Positions 33,834 through 44,564 of a DNA stretch of 64,000 bases are shown here, in pieces. The stretch lies in contig LSRY02000001.1 in the NCBI GenBank assembly GCA_001643675.2, forward strand, positions 124,001 through 188,000. Reading direction: 5' to 3'. Every line of letters starts with the position of its first letter. Within the stretch, counting starts at the first letter, position 1. The notes under the pieces are model-generated. The model worked only from the letters and a program-made list of their open reading frames with translations. It had not been told where the DNA came from and did not search any database. This DNA is from Monocercomonoides exilis (taxonomy: Eukaryota > Preaxostyla > Oxymonadida > Polymastigidae). The translations under genes and the position numbers were made by a program.

Positions 33834-36800
33834 CAAAAATTTGTTCAATAATTCTTTGTTTACTCGAAAATACCAAAAGATACGAAGTATGTAATAGACC
33901 ATAAATAGCAATAATGATTGTGCAATTAATGTGTCCGTAGATCTTTGATTGCTTTGAGAAAAGAACATCAATTGAAAATGTTTCTGAAATTAGTATTTTT
34001 GCAAGTTGTGCTTTCAGTATATGCAGATGGTGACGTGAAAGAAGTGTTCGTTAAAAGTGGAGCAAATGGTGGAGAAGGAACAGAAGATAGCCCTGTTGGA
34101 AAGATAAGTGATGCATTAACAAAGCTCACTGATGATACAAGTCCAAGTTCTTACATCATTACAGTTCTGAAGCCAGTAGATAGCAACTCTGCATTAGTTG
34201 CAGGAGAGAATGTATTTGAAAAAGATAAGCCATTAATGCTTCGAGGAAAACAAAGTGACAATGCAATTCCTGATTTAGTGGAAATAAATTGTTCATCTGC
34301 TGAGGGAAATGGTGATACCAGCAAGGATATATTCATCTGTAAGAATGATGTATCTTTCAAGCATCTGAAGTTTATATATCCAATGTCACTTGGAACTGCA
34401 TCTAATGATGATAACACATTGGCTATTATTCGTTCAGTTGCAAATTCAGGAGAAAATTCGAATGACCAACCCACACTAACAATTAGCACTTGTCATTTCG
34501 AACGCCCGGAAACAGGTGTTGCAAGTATACATCTAGTGAAAGTGGAAGCAGGTGAATTCAACATGGAGGCAGTATCTTGTAAGGATGAAACCAATATTGC
34601 AAAATTTTCAGCCACTCCGTTTTTGATTGAGGGAGCAGCAAAAGTTACATTGATTGCATCAACATTGAATAACATAGAGTCGAGTGCAAGTTCAGTAGTG
34701 AAGATTGTGGGAAAAGAGAATGAAGCTATTACAGTGAACGTCCATGGATGCACATTTTCCAATTGCAAATCAACAGAAAATGCAAACAATGCTACAAGTG
34801 GAGCATTGTATGTTGAAAGCAACGGAACAGGAAGCAAATTTAATATTTCAGAAAGTTCACGAATTTCAAATGCAACAACAACATTTAAATCATGTGAATG
34901 TGCCAATGGGAAATCAGGTGGGATATATCTGAAGATGCCAAATATTTCAAATGAGAGTCAGTTGTCATGGCCGAAGATAGGAACTAATTTGATATTTACT
35001 AATTGCACAGCCGGATCAAAGAGTACGGGTTTGTATCTTGACGTGAATAGTGGCAATTTACAGGCCATTGCAAAAGCAATGAAGAAAAGCTTTGCCGAAA
35101 ATTATGTGAAAGGAACAAATGACTGGTTTGTTGCAGCTAAGGGAGCTAATGAAAGTGCTATCGATATTGATTTTACTACATTATATTTTGATCCACATGA
35201 AGCATATGTTCAAAGTGGAGGAAATGATGACACAGCAGATGGAACAAAAACAAAACCATTTAAAACAATAAAAAAGCTTATGAATTATTTGCAGATTCAA
35301 AAGGATCTGGAGAATTTTCCATTAAAATTATGAAAAACGAATCTGGCCAAGCAGTTACAGGGGAAGCTATTACATTCTCAAAAGAGACAGGAATTACGAT
35401 AGAAGGAGTGGTGGAAGCAGAGGATGCTGAAAACGAAGCTGAGACTAAAGTGGAGATCAACTGCACATCTACTGAAGGAACGGATCTGTTCACATGCAAA
35501 GAAATGGTGACATTCAAGAATTTGGTGTTTGACTTCTCAACAACATCTGGACAAATAACAGATGGATATGAAGCAAATGAAGACCTATTTGCTCTTATTC
35601 ATGCTGTTGATGGCTCGGTTTCTCTAACAATTGAGAACTGTGAGTTTAAGCGACCAACATCAGGGGAAGTCAAATTTCATCTTGTGAAAGTGAGTGCAGG
35701 TTCATTGACGATGAGCACAGTTGATTGCACAGAAGAAAGCAAAACCAATGCTGATGCCATCACATTTTCAGCAACACCATTTTTGGTTGAGGGAACATCA
35801 GATGTCACATTGATATCATTGAATTTAAAGAAGATCACATCAAAAGAAAGTGCAGTGGTGAAAGTCAAAAGTGCAAACAAGGTTGTGATAAAATTGGATA
35901 AATGCACATTCACAGAATGCATTTCAACAGTAGATACAACAAGCGGTGCATTATACGTTGAAAGTGAAAATGTTGAAAGCACTTTCACGATTGGAAATAC
36001 TGGTGAAACAAAATTTGAAAATTGCACATGTGCAAAAGGGAAAGCAGGAGCAATATATCTGAAGATGATAGGAATAACAGAAGCAACTCAATTGTCATGG
36101 CCGGAAACGGGAACTAATTTAAAATTCACTAGCTGTGCAGCAGGAGAAGGAGATTCCAAAAAGAACACGGCATTATATTTGAATGTACCAGTTACTCTTC
36201 ATGAGGAAATTGCAGCAGCTATGAAAGCGAGTTTTGCAACAGATTATAAACGAGGAACAAATGACTGGTTTGTTGCAGCCAACAGTGAAGATGGTGATGT
36301 TGACTTCACTTCAAATTATTTTGATCTTCCTATTGTATATGTGAAGAAAGATGGAAATGATGAAAATGGAAATACATATGAGAATCCTATGGGAAATCTG
36401 AGCAAGGCATATGAACTATTTGAAGAGATAAAAAGCGCTTCTGGATTTACAATCAAAATAATCAAGGAAACAGATGCTAAAAATGTTCTAACTGCTGATG
36501 CTGTTGAGTTTAATAAAGAGACTGGAGTTAGAATTGTTGGTGTAACCAAAGCTAATGAAGAAGAAACAGAAACAGAAGTTACACTTGATTGCAAGGTCGA
36601 AATTGGAAAGGATCTATTCACATGCAAAAAGAAAGTTGAGTTCAGAGGAATTACCTTCAAATTCCCGTTGTCATTGGATGCACCTAAGGAATCAAATACC
36701 GGTGCATCCTCATTGATTGTTGCGGAAACTGACTCAGTATCGCTGACAATTAATAAGTGCAAATTTGTGAGACCAGAGTCAGTTGCACACAGTAATGATG

Positions 36801-38585
36801 AAGAAATTGCCAAAATCCATCTTGTTAATGTGAAAGCAGGAGAATTAGAAATGAGTGGAGTTGAATGCAAGGGTGATAATGAAGTGAAATTCCAAGAATC
36901 GTTGTTTGTTATTAGCGAATCCTCTTCAGTCAAATTTGATACAGTTGAGATCAATAAAGTGAGCATGACAGACGGAGCAGTAATTAGCATTAGAGATGCC
37001 ACTGATAAAGCTTCGACTGTTAAAATAGAAGGATTGACCATGAATGAAGTGAAATCAGCGAATGGATTGTCTGCTGGTATTATGATCAAGATGGCTGATA
37101 ATGGTTCAAAAGTGGAAATGGGAAGAGAAAAGAAATGTTCATTCAAGTCGTGCGAAGCAGAAAAAGGAGATTCAGGAGCTATTTTCATTGAGATGAAGGA
37201 GATAGTTTCTAATTTGAAACTTCCAGGTGAAGGCAAACTTGAATTTGATAACAACAACAAAGGGAAAGATTCATCGGTTGCATCGTTGTGTATTATTGCG
37301 CCGGACTTTGATGAGTACAGCAAGCAAGAAGATGCATTTGGGTTTGCGAAGGATTACAACGATGATAATAAAGGATGGATTGTCGGAGCAAAAAAAGAAG
37401 GTGACAATCTTGAAGATGTGTATGAGAAATACCTGAAGCACAAAGAACCGAAAGATGAGCCAGAACCAGAAAAGAAGAAGTCAAATGCGGGAACTGTAGT
37501 TGCTATTGTTGTTCCTATTGTGGTTGTGGTGATTGTGGTAGTTGTTGTGATTATTGCGATTATTGTTGTCAGGAAGAAAAGGTCTCGGAACAACTAAAAA
37601 ATGGAGGAGTGAAACCAATAATTGTTGTTAATGCATATTGACAAAGAAAAGTTACATGCTTATTGTTTTTTCTATTTTGATTTTATTCATAAGTTAAACC
37701 AGTTAAGCTGATATTTTGCATTTTTATTGATATGCTTGTTTGTTGTCACCAAATGAGCAATATTTTCAATTTTTCCTTATTTAGTTATCTTTTCTTTTGT
37801 TTTTTTTATTTTCAAGTTTTATTATATATTACATTTTCTGGCGCAATGCCATGCACTATTTTCATCGTTGAGGCTGTTATCAGTCTCGATTAATATATTA
37901 GGATATAATTTGTATATATTTTGTAATATTCAAGTAGATCAAATTGTGAACAAGATCGAGAACTTGTGTTATTGTTTCCTTTTTGAAATAGTCCTACATT
38001 ATTCTTTAAAAACAGTTGATCATGTTAGAATGTTGATACTGAATATTAAAAAGAATATAACATTAGATTAATATATTTCCAAAAAAATACGAAGATGAAA
38101 TAAAGAATGGTGATGGAGTGAAAGAAGATAAAGAATAAGAAAAAGATGATGATGATAATTGTATTGATATATCCATTTTAATCTCTCTTATATCTTTTTG
38201 TGTTTTGTATTCTTTTGATTCTCTTGCTTTGTGTGTTTGGAATAGAATCTGCTTATCTTTATCATTTCCATTGTTATTTATTGTTTCATTTGAATACAAC
38301 ATGTTTTTGCTACTATTCCACATATTCTTTACACTTCTTCATTTTGAAAGAGATAAATGACAAAAATCACGACTTTTTGAATCAAATATAGAATGAGATT
38401 GAAAAAGTGAAGGGAAAAGAAGCAGCAAATAAGAACAGGTGGAAAAGGAAGAGAACGAAGAGAAAAAAAAAGATATTGTTGTTATTGTTGTTGTGTATTC
38501 ATTTGATTCATATCATCGCAAATGATACGAGGTATGTCATCTTTCTCTTAATATTCCTTGACAGAATCGTGATTGTTCAATTTTG
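33834..38585. repeat. Right arm of the 9.5-kb palindrome
   Basis: Reverse complement of 29057-33807, 4,752 bp. Homology ends after TTCAATTTTG at 38585; beyond it the two flanks are unrelated. Confidence 0.9.
33978..37597 (+). CDS. Beta-helix single-TM surface protein, copy B, frameshifted
   Basis: Same protein as copy A: signal peptide from ATG 33978, three beta-helix blocks, C-terminal Val/Ile TM helix and basic tail, stop at 37597. Here the break is elsewhere. An A6 run at 35270-35275 (seven in copy A, 32365-32371) shifts the frame after TKPFKTIKK; that frame ends at 35333 and the downstream frame runs to 37597. At the place where copy A is broken, copy B has A5 (36158-36162) and reads through. 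One substitution changes DLLEIN (A) to DLVEIN (B). So each copy keeps the frame where the other has lost it. Confidence 0.75.
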
Positions 38586-38960
38586 CAATGACAAATAAAC
38601 TCAACTCTCAACATGCTACATCAAATTACTGTTCATTGGACACTTGTTTTCAAAAAGAAAAGAAAAAAAAAAATGAAAAAAAAAGTGTTGGATAGCAATT
38701 TCCTACTAATGTTGTGATCAAAGCGAAAAAAATATATTATTCAATTGAAATTTTTTGAAATTTGAGTTGAAATAAACAAATAAATAAACGAATAATGATA
38801 TTTAATATAAATAATCATTAACGAACAATATTTCTTTCATATATTTGAAAAATTGTTTGATTACAAAACAAAATTGAAAATTTATCAAATTAAAAACTCT
38901 CTGAACTTCGAATTTTTATCAAATTTTTGCTTTATAATTTCTCTTGATTTTTTATTTATA
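38586..38960. other. AT-rich intergenic DNA
   Basis: No ORF or repeat that I can support; ends with the TA target site of the next element. Confidence 0.3.
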
Positions 38961-39969
38961 GGGCTATAATTTTATCTTGACCTTTTTTCTTTATCTTGAC
39001 CTTTTTCTTTTTTATTAAACTTTCAGCTATACACAAGCTTGTGATAAATAAAAAATAATCAGAAATGTTTGAAATGTTTTTATTTCCTTATTCTGTATTT
39101 TTTTTTCAATATTTCTTTTTTTTCAAAAAGATCGAGGATTATAATAATTTTATGTTTTGATCATTGGCTTGCTGCTTTTCCAGCGAATATTTTTTATAAG
39201 AAGTTTTAGGCTTTTATATCATAATACATCGTTTATTTTTTATAAGTTGAACTTGTTTTAAACTTTCTCAACTTGTTTTTTTAACATTATTTTCATTTCA
39301 CTCATTTTTTCAAAAAACACGATTTTAAGGACAAATATGAATTTGTTTTTAAATTTATTGAAACGACAAATAAACATTATTAAAATAAAAAGATTCTTGT
39401 TTATTAAAATGATAAATTATTTGTATATGTTTCGTAATTTGAATAACAAAAAAATCATATACACTTGCTTTTTTATTCAAATTTTTGAGAAGTTCCTTTT
39501 CATTTCAAAATTAAACACAAATAAACGATAATAAAGACTTTGTGTATTTTTTTCATTTAAATAAAATTTGACACAAACACTTGTTTATTAAAAAAATCGT
39601 GTTTTAAGCAAAAACTGTGAAATGAGAAAAAAAGGTCAAAAATTAAATTGAAAAAGTTAAAAACAAGTCAAAATAATAATATAGGAGTGAAGAATTGTAA
39701 TGCTATTGCTTAAAACGTTCAGTATGAAATATTGGTGTCACAGCCAGCAAGTCTTTGATCTGGGTCCTAAAATAATAAAAATTTTTAATTTTTTTTGGTA
39801 CATAAAAATACCAAATTTTTTTTCCACAGAATTCTGAAAAACATAAATATCAAGAAGTCTATTAATTTTGTTTTTGTTTTTAACCTTTTCATAAATCAAA
39901 AAAGCAAAAATAAGTTTCAAAAAAATAGGGTTGAGATAAAAAATTGAGGTCAAGATAAAATTAGCACCC
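38961..39969. mobile_element. 1.0-kb long-TIR element, TA target site
   Basis: The left end starts GGGCTATAATTTTATCTTGA and the right end reversed GGGTGCTAATTTTATCTTGA; TA flanks both (38959-38960, 39970-39971). Imperfect inversion continues far inward: ACTTGTTTTAAACTTTCTCA near 39250 pairs with 39640-39670, and the AACACGATTTT motif near 39317 pairs with AAATCGTGTTTT near 39594. The interior has no transposase; the small frame at 39337 is Ile/Lys/Asn-rich and not convincing. Reads as a foldback-type non-autonomous element. Confidence 0.55.
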
Positions 39970-39971
39970 TA

Positions 39972-40365
39972 TCTGTTATGGCTGATTCGAAAATATAGCT
40001 GTTTGTTTGAATAAGCATCCACTCATCGAATTAAAAGAGTGTTTATTATTATTATATCAAATCATTAGAATGTAAATTATTAATTCACCTTTCCTCCATC
40101 CGATAACTTTTCTTTTTGTTTGTGATTTGCTCTTGAATAATCTTTAATAGTTTTATTTTACGCATCACGATAACTTTTAGTACAACGTTTTTTATTCAAA
40201 TCTGAAAAAATAATTCTCCATTTTTTCACTTTTTGTTGAGAAATAGAAGATAATCAATCATTGATGCAAGAAACTTTAAGGTTAGAGTCAGTCTTCATTT
40301 AATATTTCACAAAAAATGAACCTTTTTCTCCATTCCCTTTTTGAAACAAAAGAACTTTCAATAAA
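39972..40365. other. 3' flank of the Rpt5 gene
   Basis: AT-rich, no gene seen. Contains the downstream region of the minus-strand proteasome gene. Confidence 0.3.
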
Positions 40366-42642
40366 TCAGACATAATACTCGAAATACGACTTCTTCTTTG
40401 CCTGTACTTCAGCAACACCTGCCACAAAATCTTCGTGCATTAATTCTGTTCCTCCTCTTCTTAATGCAATCATCCCTGCTTCCACACACACAGCCTGAGC
40501 GGAAATAAAAGTTTTTGTTTTAAAATGACAAAATTCACAAAATAAGAAAATAATTACGAATTATCATACAAAAATTATCAACATATAAATGCATTAAAGA
40601 ATTATACCTTCAACTGCGCTCCATTGAAATCGTCTGTCATTCGTGCTATTTCTTCAAAATTGACATCTGGATTCACATTCATTCGTCTGGAATGGATCTG
40701 TAATTGATAACGGTTATCAGTTGAAGATTTTTTTCATTTAATAATAATAAAAAGTGTTCATGAAATATGAAATATTCCAAGGAAAAAAAATATCACATGT
40801 TTAATAACAAAAATATGGATCAAACGTAATTAGATAAGCATACAAACAGAATCAAAAAATAATATTCATACCTGTAAAATTTGTTCTCTTGCTTTTAGAT
40901 TAGGCAGAGGAAGTTCAATTTTTCTGTCAATTCTTCCTGATCGCAGGAGCGCAGGATCCAACACATCCACTCTGTTAGTAGCAGCAATAACTTTAATCAT
41001 GTCATTTTGCGTAAACCCGTCAAGCTGATTCAGAAGCTCAAGCATTGTTCGCTGCACTTCTCGATCGCCTGACCTGTCAGACTCCACTCTTTTCGTGCCA
41101 ATCGCATCCAGCTCATCAATGAAAATAATTGTTGGCTCCTGAAATGAATTAAAAAATAAAACAATTGAATGAATTTTTTGTGTGGAAGATTTTATAAATT
41201 TTGAATCATGAACATCGCAAACAGTATTCACAATAATAAGAAAATATATTTAAAAAAATATCTTTAATGAAAAGAAATAATTCAAAAATTGCAAGCCTTT
41301 TCCTTTGCCAAAGCAAATGCATCTCTGACCATTTTGGCTCCGTCTCCCACATACATCTGCACCAGTTGCGAGGCAGCTAATTTCAGAAAAGTTGCCTTTG
41401 ACTTCGCAGCCACAGCACGAGCCATCAAAGTCTTCCCTGTTCCTGGTGGACCATACAGCAGCACACCCTGATGAAGAAATATGTTTAAAAAATTACAATT
41501 TTTGAATGAAAAAGGAATATTTTATTTTATTTTATTTTAAAAAAGAAAATGCAAAGTTATTTTTGGTAAGATAAACTAAGCTTCACAAACCTTTGGTGGC
41601 CTAATTCCAACTTTAATAAAAAGATCCATATGCTCCATTGGCATAACAACAGCTTCAATTAATTCCTATGGAAAAGCACAAACAGCAAAGTTATTAATGC
41701 TATTTTATAATAGTTGTTTTTAAAAAAAACCTCAATTTGCTTATCTAATCCTCCAATTTGAGTAAAGTCCTCCTTTGGCCTTTCGTCAATTTCCATTGTT
41801 TTCACGCGAGAGTCATATTCTGGTGGCAGCTTTTCTATAATAAGGTGCGTATCTTTATTTGTTCCAACCAGATCTCCAGGATGAAGTTCAGATGGATCAA
41901 CCAATCCAATTTCAGGAAGGAAAAATGTTTGCCTTTGAGATGATTTAACAACTGCACATTTGTGAGGTTTAGAAGGAGGAGGTTTTGTTGCAGGACCGCC
42001 TTTGGCTTCTCGTGCAGCTGAAGAAAGGGAGGTGTATTCAGAACTTGTTGACCCAGCAAATGAACGAGGAACAGGTCCCATGTCTAAAAAAATTAAATTA
42101 AAACAGGATTAATAAAACGGTTGTTCAATAGACATCAATAATATTTTATTTTTGTTTTATCGTACCATCAAACTCAGAGGGAAGATCCAAAATCTAAGGA
42201 AAAACAACTATTGCTCAAAACGCTTCATAAAAATAAAAATGAAACATGCCTCAACAATGCTTGAAACTTGGTAAGGAAGATCTTTGTTAAGATTAATTTT
42301 TTGAATGTTTTCTTTCATTGTATCCTTCATATTTTGTATTTCATATTTTATTCTTGAAATGGTGGTGACATTAACTCTTGTTTCTGTTCTAATGGCATCT
42401 GCCCTTGATTTAATATCGGAAATAGATGCTATTGAATTAGGAATCGAATAGTTATATATTTTAAGCAAAGTGTATTTTATTCAGTTGATTAATTATGAAA
42501 ATAGTGCAACAAAGCAAAATTTGACAGCGGAAAAATAATATTTCATAAACGAAAAGAATAATCTTAAAAACAAGCCTGTTTGCAACCATCCTTCAGTTTC
42601 ATCTGCTTCTTTCTCTTCTGGCAGTAATTCATCTTTTTCCAT
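40366..42642 (-). CDS. RPT5: 26S proteasome regulatory ATPase Rpt5 (PSMC3), nine exons
   Basis: Exons 42642-42576, 42428-42250, 42193-42166, 42083-41731, 41665-41591, 41467-41297, 41138-40872, 40697-40608 and 40494-40366 join in frame to 452 aa (human 439). N-terminal coiled coil, OB domain ([20 protein letters not shown]), linker ([14 protein letters not shown]), Walker A GPPGTGKT, Walker [15 protein letters not shown], arginine fingers in [12 protein letters not shown], and the C-terminal [13 protein letters not shown], a hydrophobic-Tyr-x tail like the one that docks into the 20S alpha ring. Rpt5 versus other Rpt subunits is set by [16 protein letters not shown] and the C terminus. Three of eight introns have GC donors (42575 GCTTGT, 42249 GCATGT, 41296 GCTTGC). 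Introns are 49-158 bp. Confidence 0.95.
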
Positions 42643-42846
42643 TGAGTTTTTATTGTAAATTAAAGAAAATTATTGCAATAGTTATGGGTCATAAAACCAA
42701 AATAGGTAAAGTGAAATGGCATCGCTATTTCAAATATATTAGAAAATAAAAGAAATATATATGAAGACAAAATTAAAAATATTCATAAAAACAACATTTG
42801 TATGAGATTGCGAAATGAACAACCAACTGTGAAGTGAATCTCCTTT

Positions 42847-44399
42847 TCACTTTGATTTCTTTTTCTTTTTTGTTTGAGGCGACGGAGCAGCTTCTCCATC
42901 TGTGTCTGCCTCATTAGTTGGTGATGGTTGTGGAGAAGGACTGCGCGAAGTGGATTGAGATGATGCATTTAGTTCATTCATGCTTATTCCAAGTTGTTGG
43001 CTGATCTGTATTACCCCCAAAAAATTTGAAATGATATGAAAAATTTAACCAAATTTTTAAAAAATAAAATAAAAAGAAAAGAAACCTTCTTCATGATTGT
43101 TTCTTTGTGCCTCAAAAGCAAAACAGAAAGCTCTTCTTTCGAGTCTTGTAGTGACTTTGTAATTGCTTCTGTGACCAGCCTTTGTACCCTCTCTGAAATG
43201 GATGGAATAAAAAAAATAATATACAAACAAAAGAAAGTGAGTTTTGAACGCAATTTGATAAAACATCAATGAACAGATTTCAATCAAGATTAATACGAAA
43301 TAAAAGTTAAAAAAAATAAAATGAATTACAACAAAAAGTGAAAGCATAATGAAGAATGTTAAATGAACAAGCAATTTTCAAACCTTCTGGAGTCTCTTTA
43401 TGCTCTTCTTCAGTTGGTGACGGAGGAGGCGTAGGAGGTTTCGGATGGGCTTCAGAAAACGGGACAAGCTTTGCAGGTGTCACAATCTGTCTTGTGACAG
43501 TCTGCTTAGGAACACAGCGCCTTGGATGAGTAGTGACATATTTATAGAGCTTGAAATGTCGTAGAAATCTGTTTTAAAAAAGTTTGTGTTAAAACACATT
43601 GAATTGCGTAATTGACAAAATAAAATGGAAAAAGATGCACCAATTAAAAACAATTGATTGAAAATAAAGATTATTATACCCAGTTGTAACATAACGAATA
43701 GCATTTTCAATTTCGCTTGGCGATAAAACGACTTCAACAGGAATTCCTTCATTGACATTTTGTTTTGTTATCTCCACCAGAGGTATTTCCTCTTTTATTT
43801 CTTGTTTTTCTTCTTCCTTCTCTTTCTCAGCCTTCGAAGTCTTTTTATTTGTTTTCCCTGTTTTTTTGCCTTTTTCATTTTTTTCTTTTGGAGCTGGCTC
43901 TTCTGGAGGAATTTCCTCTGGAGGTGGAGTTGGAGGAACTTGAGGAGCTGGATCCATTTGAATCACAGTTGGCTTTGGAGAAGTACTTAAAGATGAGGCA
44001 GCAAGTAATTGAGAACGAAGAACCAACACGCATTGCTCAAGCGTTGTGGATCCTGCTTCTTTGTAAAATTTTAGCATCAAATTCATAAAATAAAGCGAGC
44101 CAGGGGTTGAAAATTGCTGCGCAGATACAAATCCAATAACATCAATGCAAAAATCAATAAAAATAGCTTTCCCCAGTGTTTCATCACAATTTTCAAGTTC
44201 TATAAAATAGAAAATGATAAGAATCATGGAATTTATTCGTGAACATACCGAAATATTGCGGAAGAACAATAGTTAATTCATCTGGCTCCATTGTAGGAAA
44301 AACACTTGCACATTCCCAATCAAATTCTTTGGTTAATAAATTTGGTGACCATAATGTCGATTCCCAATTAACCTCCGTTGAAGAGCTTGGGCAAGACAT
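42847..44399 (-). CDS. CFAP119/CCDC189-like flagellar C1a-32 domain protein, five exons
   Basis: Exons 44399-44249, 44199-43680, 43568-43384, 43192-43086 and 43005-42847 join to 373 aa; donors are GTATGT, GTATAA, GTTTGA and GTTTCT. The ordered part has FFSPSEIE-like LSPSEIENAIRYVTTG directly followed, across the splice, by FLRHFKLYKYVTTH, which matches the Y-x-RHFKLYKYVFT segment of the C1a-32 (CLAMP) domain in CFAP119. Upstream helices (KAIFIDFCIDVIGFVSAQQF, LYFMNLMLKFYKEA) fit the same domain. A Pro/Glu/Lys-rich insert separates the halves, and the C terminus is Ser/Pro-rich ending in Lys. C1a-32 belongs to the central-pair C1a projection of motile flagella. It is 205 bp upstream of Rpt5 on the same strand. 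Confidence 0.75.
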
Positions 44400-44564
44400 T
44401 CTTCAAAAAAAACAAACGGAAAAGTTTGAATTGAGGTCAAGATCAGTTTTTCGAAACAAAGAAAAATGTTAAAAACGATTATTTATTGAATGTTTTGTAA
44501 TTAATTTTTTAAAAAATAATTGTATTTTATATTTGGAAAAATAATTAAAAAAAAATTTCTTTTC

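Noticed and set aside
30048-37593. Antisense frames of 335 and 137 codons inside the palindrome genes
   Set aside because: Open only because the sense strand has a biased codon composition; no family, and both arms show them as mirror images.
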